Shown: positions 12,999 to 18,021 of the stretch, in pieces | Layout of the letters: the number at the start of each line of letters is the position of its first letter | Numbering within the stretch: position 1 is the first letter of the stretch | Virus record (IMG/VR): IMGVR_UViG_3300038436_000066 | Span: 1 to 21,026 of that record | Origin: a virus | Strand: one strand, 5' to 3' | DNA length: 21,026 bases | The notes under the pieces: model-generated | Database searches by the model: none | What the model was told of the DNA's origin: nothing | The model's input: only the letters and a program-made list of their open reading frames with translations | Program-made: the position numbers and the translations under genes

Positions 12999-13187
12999 CT
13001 ACTCAGCCGCACGCTCGTAATCTTCGAGAATGCAATCCAAAAAATCATTTTCGTCGGTAGTTATATGCACTTGCACCTCTATGCCATCTTCCGCATAAAT
13101 GCAGAATGCTTCAGATTCACATCCATTGCGCAGATCTTTTAAAGAGGTGTTTATCGCTTTTTCAAGAGCTTCTTTTTTGATTTTCAT
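12999..13187 (-). CDS. AT-rich hypothetical protein, 62 residues, cassette-borne
   Basis: A 62-residue acidic protein (MKIKKEALEK..., then Gly-Ile-Glu-Val-Gln-Val-His-Ile and Asp-Glu-Asn-Asp-Phe-Leu-Asp-Cys). A good GGAGG lies ten bases before the ATG at 13187. An N-terminal helix, a short beta pair and an acidic helix are suggested. No family is recognised. Like the gene after it, it is AT-rich compared with the phage. It starts just after the attC-like fold, so its promoter, if any, would overlap that site. Confidence 0.65.
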   Translation of the reverse strand: MKIKKEALEKAINTSLKDLRNGCESEAFCIYAEDGIEVQVHITTDENDFLDCILEDYERAAE

Positions 13188-13208
13188 AGGCTTACGACCT
13201 CCATTTGT

Positions 13209-13293
13209 GCCGAACCATGTTTTTCAAGCCGACGCCGTTGGCGTCTGGCTTATTAATGCGCCTCTGGGGCGCGGCTTAAAAACAGCGTTAAAA
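13209..13293 (+). other. attC-like integron recombination site
   Basis: Reading the plus strand: R''-like GCCGAAC (13209-13215), spacer CAT, GTTTTT (13219-13224), bulged C (13225), AAGCCG (13226-13231), bulged A (13232), CGCC (13233-13236), a 31-base terminal arm with its own GGCG/CGCC stem, then GGCG (13268-13271), CGGCTT (13272-13277), AAAAAC (13278-13283), spacer AGC and R'-like GTTAAAA (13287-13293). That is 16 paired bases with two extrahelical bases on the R'' side, an unpaired spacer, and AAC pairing with GTT. From memory, the aadA-type attC carries the same TTCAAGCCGACGCCG and GGCGCGGCTTAA arms with the same two bulges. R'' and R' deviate slightly from RYYYAAC/GTTRRRY. Confidence 0.65.
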
Positions 13294-13614
13294 CAACCGT
13301 CCTTGCCTTTCGTCCGGCCGCCCCAGGATCGCCCACACCCAGCGCTCGGAGAGGCCATAGCGGCGGGCGATCTCGGGGACCTTCACCCCGCGGTCGTACT
13401 CCTGCCGGATGCACTGGTCCCGCCAGCGGATCCGCCAGGCATCGAGGTTGCACACATAAATCGGGGTCGAGCGAAAGCGCTGGACGATCCGGAGCGTGTT
13501 TAGCACCCCGACCTCTTCGGCGAGGGTCCGCAAATCGCCGGGCAAGTCCTCGATCGCGGGCAGCAGCTCGGTCGGGAGCTTGGTCAAATCGAAATCGAGC
13601 GGCGGCTCAGCCAT
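13288..13614 (-). CDS. mor: Mor-family middle transcription activator
   Basis: A 108-residue protein of the Mor/C family. The N-terminal dimerisation half (25-55) has Leu-Ala-Glu-Glu-Val-Gly...Leu-Arg-Ile-Val-Gln-Arg-Phe and the Thr-Pro-Ile-Tyr-Val strand used for DNA contacts in Mu Mor. The C-terminal helix-turn-helix (about 78-98) reads Val-Pro-Glu-Ile-Ala-Arg-Arg-Tyr-Gly-Leu-Ser-Glu-Arg-Trp-Val. In Mu, Mor activates the middle promoter, leading to late expression. No separate C gene is seen here. It overlaps gemA by eight bases. The final codons, Leu-Phe-stop, overlap the junction of the attC-like site, so an insertion at this place left the protein intact or changed its last bases only. 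Confidence 0.88.
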   Translation of the reverse strand: MAEPPLDFDLTKLPTELLPAIEDLPGDLRTLAEEVGVLNTLRIVQRFRSTPIYVCNLDAWRIRWRDQCIRQEYDRGVKVPEIARRYGLSERWVWAILGRPDERQGRLF

Positions 13615-14062
13615 CGACCCTTGTCCTCTTGCCCCATTCTTTGAGCGCCTCGATGATCCGGTGCTTTTGCGCTCCGTCGCACCACTGGAGCGCCGCCACG
13701 CCCTGGGGCTGAACGCGGCTCTTGGTCATCCGCTGCACATAGGCGGCCAGCGCCGATTCCGAGGGGTCGCGGACCACGCCGGCTTTGTGCAGGGTGATCC
13801 ACAGCGCCCGGATTTTGCGCGACTGCGGGTCGCTCGCCAAAGCGGATCCGGATCCACTTTTCTCCTTGGCCTGCCGCCCCGGCCGCGCCTGCCACCCCAG
13901 CCGCCGGAAATGGGCGAGCAGATCCGCCACCTGGCGCGGGGTGAGCTCGCGGGCGCTCTCGACCCGGTAGCGGTCGGCCAAAAGATGGCGGTAGCCCTCG
14001 TCATCGAGCCCGATCTCTTTCGCGGCGATGTGGATCTTGGCGAGGTCAGCTCTGGTCGGCAT
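13607..14062 (-). CDS. gemA: GemA-like regulator (Mu gp16 family, DUF1018)
   Basis: A 151-residue DUF1018 protein. The signature is at the N terminus: Ala-Lys-Ile-His-Ile-Ala-Ala-Lys-Glu-Ile-Gly-Leu-Asp-Asp-Glu-Gly-Tyr-Arg-His-Leu (8-27), then Ser-Ala-Arg-Glu-Leu-Thr (36-41) and Leu-Leu-Ala-His-Phe-Arg-Arg-Leu-Gly-Trp (48-57). The C-terminal half (about 75-151) has Lys-Ile-Arg-Ala-Leu-Trp-Ile-Thr-Leu. Mu GemA changes host gene expression and DNA supercoiling and sits just before mor, as here. GAGG is found six bases before the ATG at 14062; the longer open frame upstream overlaps the previous gene and is not needed. Confidence 0.87.
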   Translation of the reverse strand: MPTRADLAKIHIAAKEIGLDDEGYRHLLADRYRVESARELTPRQVADLLAHFRRLGWQARPGRQAKEKSGSGSALASDPQSRKIRALWITLHKAGVVRDPSESALAAYVQRMTKSRVQPQGVAALQWCDGAQKHRIIEALKEWGKRTRVDG

Positions 14063-14285
14063 TTTGCCCTCGCAGCACCTCCGCCAGCGCATACATTGCG
14101 CGGTGGTCCGAGAATTCCTTCCGAAACCCAGGATACCGGTCACAGTATTCCTGCCAAGCATCAACCGCCTGCTGGGCCACCGCCGCGATTTCGATCAGCC
14201 GATCAAGTCGGCTGATAAAAGTATCTCTGGCCTGCTCAAGGGTTGCCTCTGCGCGCCATCTTTTGATCTCTTCCAAGGTCATCAT
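14046..14285 (-). CDS. Small helical hypothetical protein
   Basis: A 79-residue protein, almost entirely helical by composition, with a coiled-coil-like stretch (about 5-50) and Trp-Gln-Glu-Tyr-Cys-Asp-Arg-Tyr-Pro-Gly near residue 45-54. Its ATG at 14285 overlaps the upstream stop as TGATG. GTG codons at 14291 and 14288 are alternative starts. It overlaps gemA by 17 bases. No family is recognised; it is typical of the small genes between DUF3164 and gemA in transposable phages. Confidence 0.65.
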   Translation of the reverse strand: MMTLEEIKRWRAEATLEQARDTFISRLDRLIEIAAVAQQAVDAWQEYCDRYPGFRKEFSDHRAMYALAEVLRGQNADQS

Positions 14286-14815
14286 CACCACCCCATCTTC
14301 TGTTTAAAACCGTCGAGTTCCTTGAGAACCGCCGCGCGGTCCATCGGGCCGCTTTCTTCCGCCGGCGCCAGCGCCCGGGTATTCCCGGTCCGCTCGGCCT
14401 CGTTGCGTTTCTTCTCGGCGGCGGCGTCGACGGCATCCGCCTTGCTGTAAGCGACCCGGCGGAGATAATTATGGTTTTTCATCGGCCCGCCTTTGGCCCG
14501 CAGCCGGTCGCGATCGGCGAGCATGTCCTCGATCGCCGCGACCCAGACGGCCGGCGGGCACGGCCGGGCCGGCATGGTGTCGATCTGAACATGGCCGCTC
14601 GCGACGAGGGCCGCGAGCTCCCGCGCGATCGCCGCGACCCGCGACCAGGCAAGGGCGGATTTCATGGGCCGGAACAGCCCACAATAAGAGAGAGCCACGG
14701 CCGGCAGCCGGCCCGGGAGCGCCGCGACCACGGCCATGGCGGCCCGCATCTCCTCGTCATTTTTCCAGGCGTCGACGCTCGCGATGGCGCCGCAGCTCGG
14801 GCAGATCAGCCGCAT
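14285..14815 (-). CDS. Zinc-ribbon N-terminal early-region protein of unknown function
   Basis: A 176-residue protein beginning Met-Arg-Leu-Ile-Cys-Pro-Ser-Cys-Gly, a half zinc knuckle, followed by a helical region with Leu-Phe-Arg-Pro-Met-Lys-Ser-Ala-Leu-Ala-Trp-Ser-Arg (47-59), a segment I recall from similar proteins in other transposable prophages, placed shortly before gemA. A Lys-Asn-His-Asn-Tyr-Leu motif follows (about 112-117). The start ATG at 14815 has GAGG six bases upstream and overlaps the previous gene by ten bases. The only clear Cys pair is the first CPSC, so metal binding would need a partner or dimer. DNA binding is a guess. Confidence 0.75.
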   Translation of the reverse strand: MRLICPSCGAIASVDAWKNDEEMRAAMAVVAALPGRLPAVALSYCGLFRPMKSALAWSRVAAIARELAALVASGHVQIDTMPARPCPPAVWVAAIEDMLADRDRLRAKGGPMKNHNYLRRVAYSKADAVDAAAEKKRNEAERTGNTRALAPAEESGPMDRAAVLKELDGFKQKMGW

Positions 14816-14979
14816 AGCCACCTCACGACCACGGCGTAAAGCCGCCACACCGGCACACACCACAGTGTGATCATGATCGTCGTCGGCAGCGGTTTAAGCC
14901 GCCATCTATGCGCCAGGGCCATCAGCGGCCAGCAGGCAATAAGGCCCCAGAGCGCCCGCAATACCTCGTCTCCCCACAT
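14806..14979 (-). CDS. Small two-helix membrane protein
   Basis: A 57-residue hydrophobic protein with two membrane helices: about 8-24 (ALWGLIACWPLMALAHR) and 34-53 (TIMITLWCVPVWRLYAVVV), Trp-rich. AGGAGGG lies five bases before the ATG at 14979, which is the main reason for accepting it. It overlaps the preceding Cys-rich gene by 74 bases in a different frame, and the next gene by ten. It could be a superinfection-exclusion or anti-host membrane protein; nothing in the sequence decides this. Confidence 0.6.
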   Translation of the reverse strand: MWGDEVLRALWGLIACWPLMALAHRWRLKPLPTTIMITLWCVPVWRLYAVVVRWLCG

Positions 14980-15208
14980 ATCTTCCCTCCTGGATGTCCA
15001 CCGGTTGCGGCCACGGGTAATCGGCCTGCGATGGCAGCTTTTTCTCGTAAAACGCCACGAAATCCCGGCCACGGCAGCCGGCGCCCGCGATCTCTTGCAC
15101 ATGGTTTGGATGCCGGCACCAGCACACGTTGGCGAGCCGGCCGGATTCGGTCCGGCGCAGGCTGAAAAATAAGTGATAAAGGCAGGTGCCGTTACAGGTG
15201 TCGGCCAT
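14906..15208 (-). CDS. Cys-rich small hypothetical protein
   Basis: A 100-residue protein with Cys5, Cys9, Cys29, Cys31 and Cys45 plus His12 and His33/His36, which suggests a zinc-binding N-terminal half. The ATG at 15208 overlaps the upstream stop as TAATG. The last 25 codons overlap the membrane-protein gene and are Gly/Ala-rich, so the true functional part may end near residue 75. No family is recognised. Confidence 0.55.
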   Translation of the reverse strand: MADTCNGTCLYHLFFSLRRTESGRLANVCWCRHPNHVQEIAGAGCRGRDFVAFYEKKLPSQADYPWPQPVDIQEGRYVGRRGIAGALGPYCLLAADGPGA

Positions 15209-15948
15209 TACGGATGCACCAGCAAATCGATGAACCAGACCTTGTTAACCTTGCGCAAATCGACGGCGCCGGCATTGTCGGCCACGAAGTCGCGCACGTC
15301 CCGGCGCTTGATCCACCACATGTCGCCGCCCTGGACGGCGGTGCGCTCGGTACCGCGCCGTTTGGCTTTGAGCAAACCGCGCTCGATCCACTTGGTAATG
15401 GTCGAGGAATCAACCCCGAATTCGAGGCTGAGCTGCCGGGCGGTGTAATGGTCCGGATCGGTGCTGTCGCACTGCAGCCGCTTGCGCTTGACGACGATGG
15501 CGGTCGCGGTCCGTTTGAAGCCATGGCGGGCGAAGAGGCGGCGGATGACGTGCTCGTTTTTGTGGGCATGGGCGCGCAGCAGCTCAATTTCCGCCGCGCT
15601 CCAGTCCGGCTCCCTAGTGGCCGGCTGGGCGATGCCGAGGGCGATCGCCCGTTTTTTCACCCACCAGAACGGCCGCAGGAGCTTGGCGGCCAGGGCCTTG
15701 ATCGCGCCGCGTTCGGTGCGCGTTTGGTAGCATTCGATGATGGCGCGGTCGATCTCCGGGCTGGTGGCGTAAGGCTGGGCCGGCTTTTTCCCCTTTGGCG
15801 CCCACAGCCCCAGCCCACGCGCCTGCTGATGGATGGCGCCCTCGGTCCGGTCGGGGAGGTGCGCCCGGCAGGCGTTCACGCCGCCGATCGGGTAATGCTC
15901 GCGGACGATCTTGATTTCGGCCATGGTCCAGTAATAGCGCTCGGCCAT
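15208..15948 (-). CDS. DNA-binding protein with three SANT-like repeats and a C-terminal helix-turn-helix
   Basis: A 246-residue protein. Three similar segments can be lined up: residues 7-48 (Trp-Thr-Met-Ala-Glu-Ile...Arg-Thr-Glu-Gly-Ala-Ile), 62-107 (Ser-Pro-Glu-Ile-Asp...Trp-Trp-Val-Lys-Lys-Arg) and 116-159 (Trp-Ser-Ala-Ala-Glu-Ile...Thr-Ala-Thr-Ala-Ile), each ending in a basic recognition-like helix, as in phage and transposon Myb/SANT-like binders. Residues 168-222 form a MerR/excisionase-like helix-turn-helix (YTARQLSLEFGVDSSTITKW) with Trp-Trp-Ile-Lys-Arg-Arg-Asp. The ribosome site GAGGGGG lies in the flank of a dispersed repeat. A role as early regulator is inferred from place and fold. 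Confidence 0.75.
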   Translation of the reverse strand: MAERYYWTMAEIKIVREHYPIGGVNACRAHLPDRTEGAIHQQARGLGLWAPKGKKPAQPYATSPEIDRAIIECYQTRTERGAIKALAAKLLRPFWWVKKRAIALGIAQPATREPDWSAAEIELLRAHAHKNEHVIRRLFARHGFKRTATAIVVKRKRLQCDSTDPDHYTARQLSLEFGVDSSTITKWIERGLLKAKRRGTERTAVQGGDMWWIKRRDVRDFVADNAGAVDLRKVNKVWFIDLLVHP

Positions 15949-15954
15949 ATATCC

Positions 15955-15992
15955 CCCTCACCCTGTCCCTCTCCCGCCAGGGGAGAGGGTGA
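15955..15992. repeat. CCCTCTCCC/GGGAGAGGG dispersed palindrome
   Basis: CCCTCTCCC (15967-15975) pairs with GGGAGAGGG (15981-15989) across a 5-base loop, flanked by CCCCCTCACCCTG and TGA. It is the well-known type of GC-rich intergenic palindrome in proteobacterial chromosomes. Its left part, read on the minus strand, is GTGAGGGGGAT and serves as the ribosome site of the 246-residue gene starting at 15948. Confidence 0.75.
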
Positions 15993-16052
15993 AAACCATT
16001 CGGTTATCTGACGTTGGCTGCTCGTTCAGGCCCCGGCCACCACGCCGAGGCG

Positions 16053-16073
16053 ACTCCCGCGAGAGGCGGGAGT
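16053..16073. terminator. Hairpin after the acidic zinc-ribbon gene
   Basis: ACTCCCGC (16053-16060) and GCGGGAGT (16066-16073) make a perfect 8-bp stem with a 5-base loop, six bases after the stop of the gene at 16080. On the minus strand no T run follows, so it is not a textbook intrinsic terminator; it may attenuate or stabilise RNA ends. Confidence 0.35.
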
Positions 16074-16079
16074 TTCGCT

Positions 16080-16316
16080 TCAGTCGCCCGCCACCTCCTC
16101 GTCGCAATCGCCCACCACAATTTCCTCCTCCTGCTCGTCGCTGGGGGAATCATCCTCCGACGTGAAATCGGCGATCTCGACCAGCGCCGACCGCTCGTGG
16201 CCGCAGTGCGCGCAGCAGATAAAAACCTCGATCACCTCGGGGTCAATGTGGTTTTGCTCAGCGGCCAGATCGGCGCGGGTGTGCTGGTAGCTGCATTTCG
16301 GGCAGATGAATTCCAT
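16080..16316 (-). CDS. Small zinc-ribbon protein with acidic tail
   Basis: A 78-residue protein with Cys5-Pro-Lys-Cys8 and Cys35-Ala-His-Cys38 (plus Cys34), a standard two-knuckle zinc ribbon, followed by a strongly acidic C-terminal tail (residues 50-78, many Asp/Glu). The start ATG at 16316 follows a GAGGGGGGG tract three bases away. Its length and layout resemble small phage proteins that mimic DNA or bind the transcription machinery, but no exact family is recognised. Confidence 0.7.
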   Translation of the reverse strand: MEFICPKCSYQHTRADLAAEQNHIDPEVIEVFICCAHCGHERSALVEIADFTSEDDSPSDEQEEEIVVGDCDEEVAGD

Positions 16317-16327
16317 AGTCCCCCCCC

Positions 16328-16939
16328 TCACAGCGCCGCGAGATCGAGGTTGACCTGCTCGTACTGGTCGCCCTTGGTGCGCCGGTAGATCCGCAGGTAG
16401 GCGCGGGAGCCGGCGACCTGGAGGCTGTCGCCGATCGCGTTCATCGCCTGCAGCCATTTTTCGTCCTTGATGTCGAGCCGCCGCAGGCCGAGGATGCGGG
16501 CGGTGTTGATTTTGCCGGCCTTCTCCTGATAAAAGGCGTCGTTGACGAGGGCCATGATCTCGGCCCGCGAGCCGGCAGCCCACTCCTGGATGCACTCGTC
16601 GATCAGCTGCTTGGCGATCTGCAAGCGCTCGTCGAAAATGAGGTTATCGGCCATGGCCCGCAGCACCCGCCACTCGCCGTCGTAGCTGGTCAACAGCACG
16701 TTGCCCTTCCTGCCGCCGAGCTTTTTCGCCCCGTACTTTTCGGCCGACAGCTCGACAAAGGCTTCGATATCGGCCATGGAGGCGGCCTTGAACCGGGCGA
16801 GCAGCTCGGAGAGCGAGGCTGCCTTGGCGACGATCTCGCGCACCAGCGCATCCCTGGCCTTGTCGATCTCTTTGACGGCATCGACCGGCACTAGGTGGCC
16901 CTGACTGTTCTTCATGTACCCTGCTGGGATTCCTTCCAC
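16328..16939 (-). CDS. DUF3164 early-region protein
   Basis: A 203-residue protein of the DUF3164 family, a near-universal neighbour of A and B in transposable phages. The N-terminal signature Tyr-Met-Lys-Asn-Ser-Gln-Gly-His-Leu-Val-Pro (8-18) is followed by Val-Lys-Glu-Ile-Asp (22-26) and Leu-Val-Arg-Glu-Ile-Val. The rest is helical until a C-terminal Tyr-Leu-Arg-Ile-Tyr-Arg-Arg segment. The start is GTG at 16939, chosen for the AGGAGG six bases upstream; the methionine at codon 9 is an alternative. Database entries sometimes misname it a sulfate transporter. Function is unknown. Confidence 0.82.
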   Translation of the reverse strand: MEGIPAGYMKNSQGHLVPVDAVKEIDKARDALVREIVAKAASLSELLARFKAASMADIEAFVELSAEKYGAKKLGGRKGNVLLTSYDGEWRVLRAMADNLIFDERLQIAKQLIDECIQEWAAGSRAEIMALVNDAFYQEKAGKINTARILGLRRLDIKDEKWLQAMNAIGDSLQVAGSRAYLRIYRRTKGDQYEQVNLDLAAL

Positions 16940-16966
16940 TTGCTACCTCCTTTTTGCCTGTGGTTT

Positions 16967-17005
16967 TCTCCCCCCTTTCGCAAAGGGGGGACACAGGGGG
17001 GATTT
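16967..17005. repeat. CCCCCTTT palindromic repeat between two early genes
   Basis: CCCCCCTTT (16970-16978) pairs with AAAGGGGGG (16982-16990), followed by ACACAGGGGGGATTTC. On the minus strand the TGA stop of the 123-residue gene abuts the repeat end (AATCCCCCC follows directly), so the element lies precisely at the gene end. The next gene's ribosome site starts beyond it. Confidence 0.8.
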
Positions 17006-17376
17006 CACTCGCCCAACAGCCGGCTATGGCTGTCGGCCAGCTCCAGATTTTCGACACACGCCAGGGTGGCCGCGGCCCCGACCTGCAAATAGCGCTCGAG
17101 CTGCCGGCCGAGGCACATCGCCATGCCGGCCAGCTCGGCGAGCTCGCTATCGCTCATCAGCCCCGGCTGCGCCGTGTCCAGATGCTCTTTGAGGTGGGTC
17201 GCCATGATGACCGCCTCGTACCGGTAGCCCGCCACAATCGCACTGGCCGGGCAATCGGCGCACGGCCCCGGCATCCGGCCGTGCACCAGCGCCATGGTCT
17301 CGGCGACGCTGTACCCGGCGGCGATCATTCCGGCCGCGAGCCTCGTTTTGTCCTCGATCTTGATCACGTCTCCCAT
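17005..17376 (-). CDS. Hypothetical early protein with a CxxC pair
   Basis: A 123-residue protein of unknown function. The ATG at 17376 has AGGAGG eight bases upstream, better than the upstream start at 17403. It contains an N-terminal helix-turn-like stretch (Leu-Ala-Ala-Gly-Met-Ile-Ala-Ala-Gly-Tyr-Ser-Val-Ala-Glu-Thr), then Gly-Pro-Cys-Ala-Asp-Cys-Pro (37-43), and a helical C-terminal part. It begins five bases after the stop of the DNA-binding gene at 17382. The pattern could suit a regulator, but no family is recognised. Confidence 0.7.
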   Translation of the reverse strand: MGDVIKIEDKTRLAAGMIAAGYSVAETMALVHGRMPGPCADCPASAIVAGYRYEAVIMATHLKEHLDTAQPGLMSDSELAELAGMAMCLGRQLERYLQVGAAATLACVENLELADSHSRLLGE

Positions 17377-17381
17377 CTTCG

Positions 17382-17690
17382 CTACCTCCTGTTGTTGTCG
17401 CATTGTTTACAAGCTCGATAAATCCGCACCCGAAGCGGGCTCGAGGCCGCAAAGGGCCGTTTCCGCTCGTCGGCGCAGCGGCCGAGGGTGATCTCGCCGA
17501 GCACCGGACAGACGGTGGTCTCGGCGCCGTAGCGCTCGGCCACCCGGGTGAGGAGTTTTTCGACGTCTCCCTGGTATTTCCCCTGCACCGCCTGGTTGAT
17601 CGCGGCCGGGCTCATGCCGATCTCCCGCGCCACTCTGGCCTGACTGGTCTCGGCGACCATCCGGCGGAGCAGCTCAAGGCGGTTATTCAT
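17382..17690 (-). CDS. Small helix-turn-helix protein
   Basis: A 102-residue protein with a clear Cro/XRE-type helix-turn-helix at residues 15-40 (Thr-Ser-Gln-Ala-Arg-Val-Ala-Arg-Glu-Ile-Gly-Met-Ser-Pro-Ala-Ala-Ile-Asn-Gln-Ala). The C-terminal third has Cys61, Cys72, Cys94 and Cys97 (Arg-Ala-Cys-Lys-Gln-Cys), possibly zinc-binding. ATG at 17690 has a very good AAGGAGG seven bases upstream and overlaps the previous gene by eight bases. It is probably an early regulator, but not the main repressor, which should lie beyond A. Confidence 0.78.
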   Translation of the reverse strand: MNNRLELLRRMVAETSQARVAREIGMSPAAINQAVQGKYQGDVEKLLTRVAERYGAETTVCPVLGEITLGRCADERKRPFAASSPLRVRIYRACKQCDNNRR

Positions 17691-18021
17691 CGGCGACCTC
17701 CTTTGGCGGGCAGCACTCGCGGACGCCGGCGACAGACTTGCCGCAGCGGTCACAGATCATCGGATGATTCGGGCCGGGGTTGCGCACCAGGCTGAACGAT
17801 TTCAGGGCGCCCGGTTTGCCGCCGGTATAGCCCTTGTCCTCTCTGACAAAGCCGTGCGCCGCCAAGGCCTGCAAATAGCGCCGGACATTATCGATCTTCG
17901 CGGATGCCGTGCGGCAAATGTCGGCAGCCGTGAAGCGCAGCATGATCCGCATCGCATGCCACATGCGTTGCCTGGCCGCGGTCGGCCAAACCTTTGGCAG
18001 ACTCCCGCATAATCTGGCCAT
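17683..18021 (-). CDS. Winged-helix protein with C-terminal Cys cluster
   Basis: A 112-residue protein. Residues 18-80 look like a winged helix: Met-Trp-His-Ala-Met-Arg-Ile-Met-Leu-Arg-Phe-Thr-Ala-Ala-Asp-Ile (20-35), recognition area Asp-Asn-Val-Arg-Arg-Tyr-Leu-Gln-Ala-Leu (44-53), then a wing with Gly-Lys-Pro-Gly-Ala. The end has Cys90-x2-Cys93 and Cys103-Cys104, likely a zinc site. The ATG at 18021 overlaps the B stop as TAATG; the same frame is open to 18276 but that part is only a shadow of B. Similar small proteins follow B in other transposable phages. Confidence 0.75.
   Translation of the reverse strand: MARLCGSLPKVWPTAARQRMWHAMRIMLRFTAADICRTASAKIDNVRRYLQALAAHGFVREDKGYTGGKPGALKSFSLVRNPGPNHPMICDRCGKSVAGVRECCPPKEVADE

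Larger units (their letters stand above)
12656..13287. mobile_element. Candidate integron gene cassette (two genes plus attC) inserted beside mor
   Basis: The block is AT-richer than its surroundings, carries two small unknown genes, and ends at its right side in an attC-like site (13209-13293). Its plus-strand junctions are G/TTAAAT at 12655 and G/TTAAAA at 13287, as expected if integrase joined at G-TT on both sides. Removing it would place the mor stop TAA 28 bases before the ATG at 12628. The two genes run opposite to the attC orientation, which is uncommon but known for cassettes that carry their own expression signals. No integrase gene is in the window. Confidence 0.5.

Noticed and set aside
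13226-13251. The inverted repeat AAGCC-GACGCC/GGCGTC-GGCTT as an intrinsic terminator after mor
   Set aside because: On the minus strand it is followed by GAAAAAC, an A run rather than a T run. The larger fold with GTT/AAC ends explains the whole region better, though a local hairpin could still form.
1933-17005. A CRISPR array made from the recurring CCCCCTTT/AAAGGGGG units
   Set aside because: The copies are kilobases apart, palindromic and in both orientations, with no regular spacers and no cas genes.
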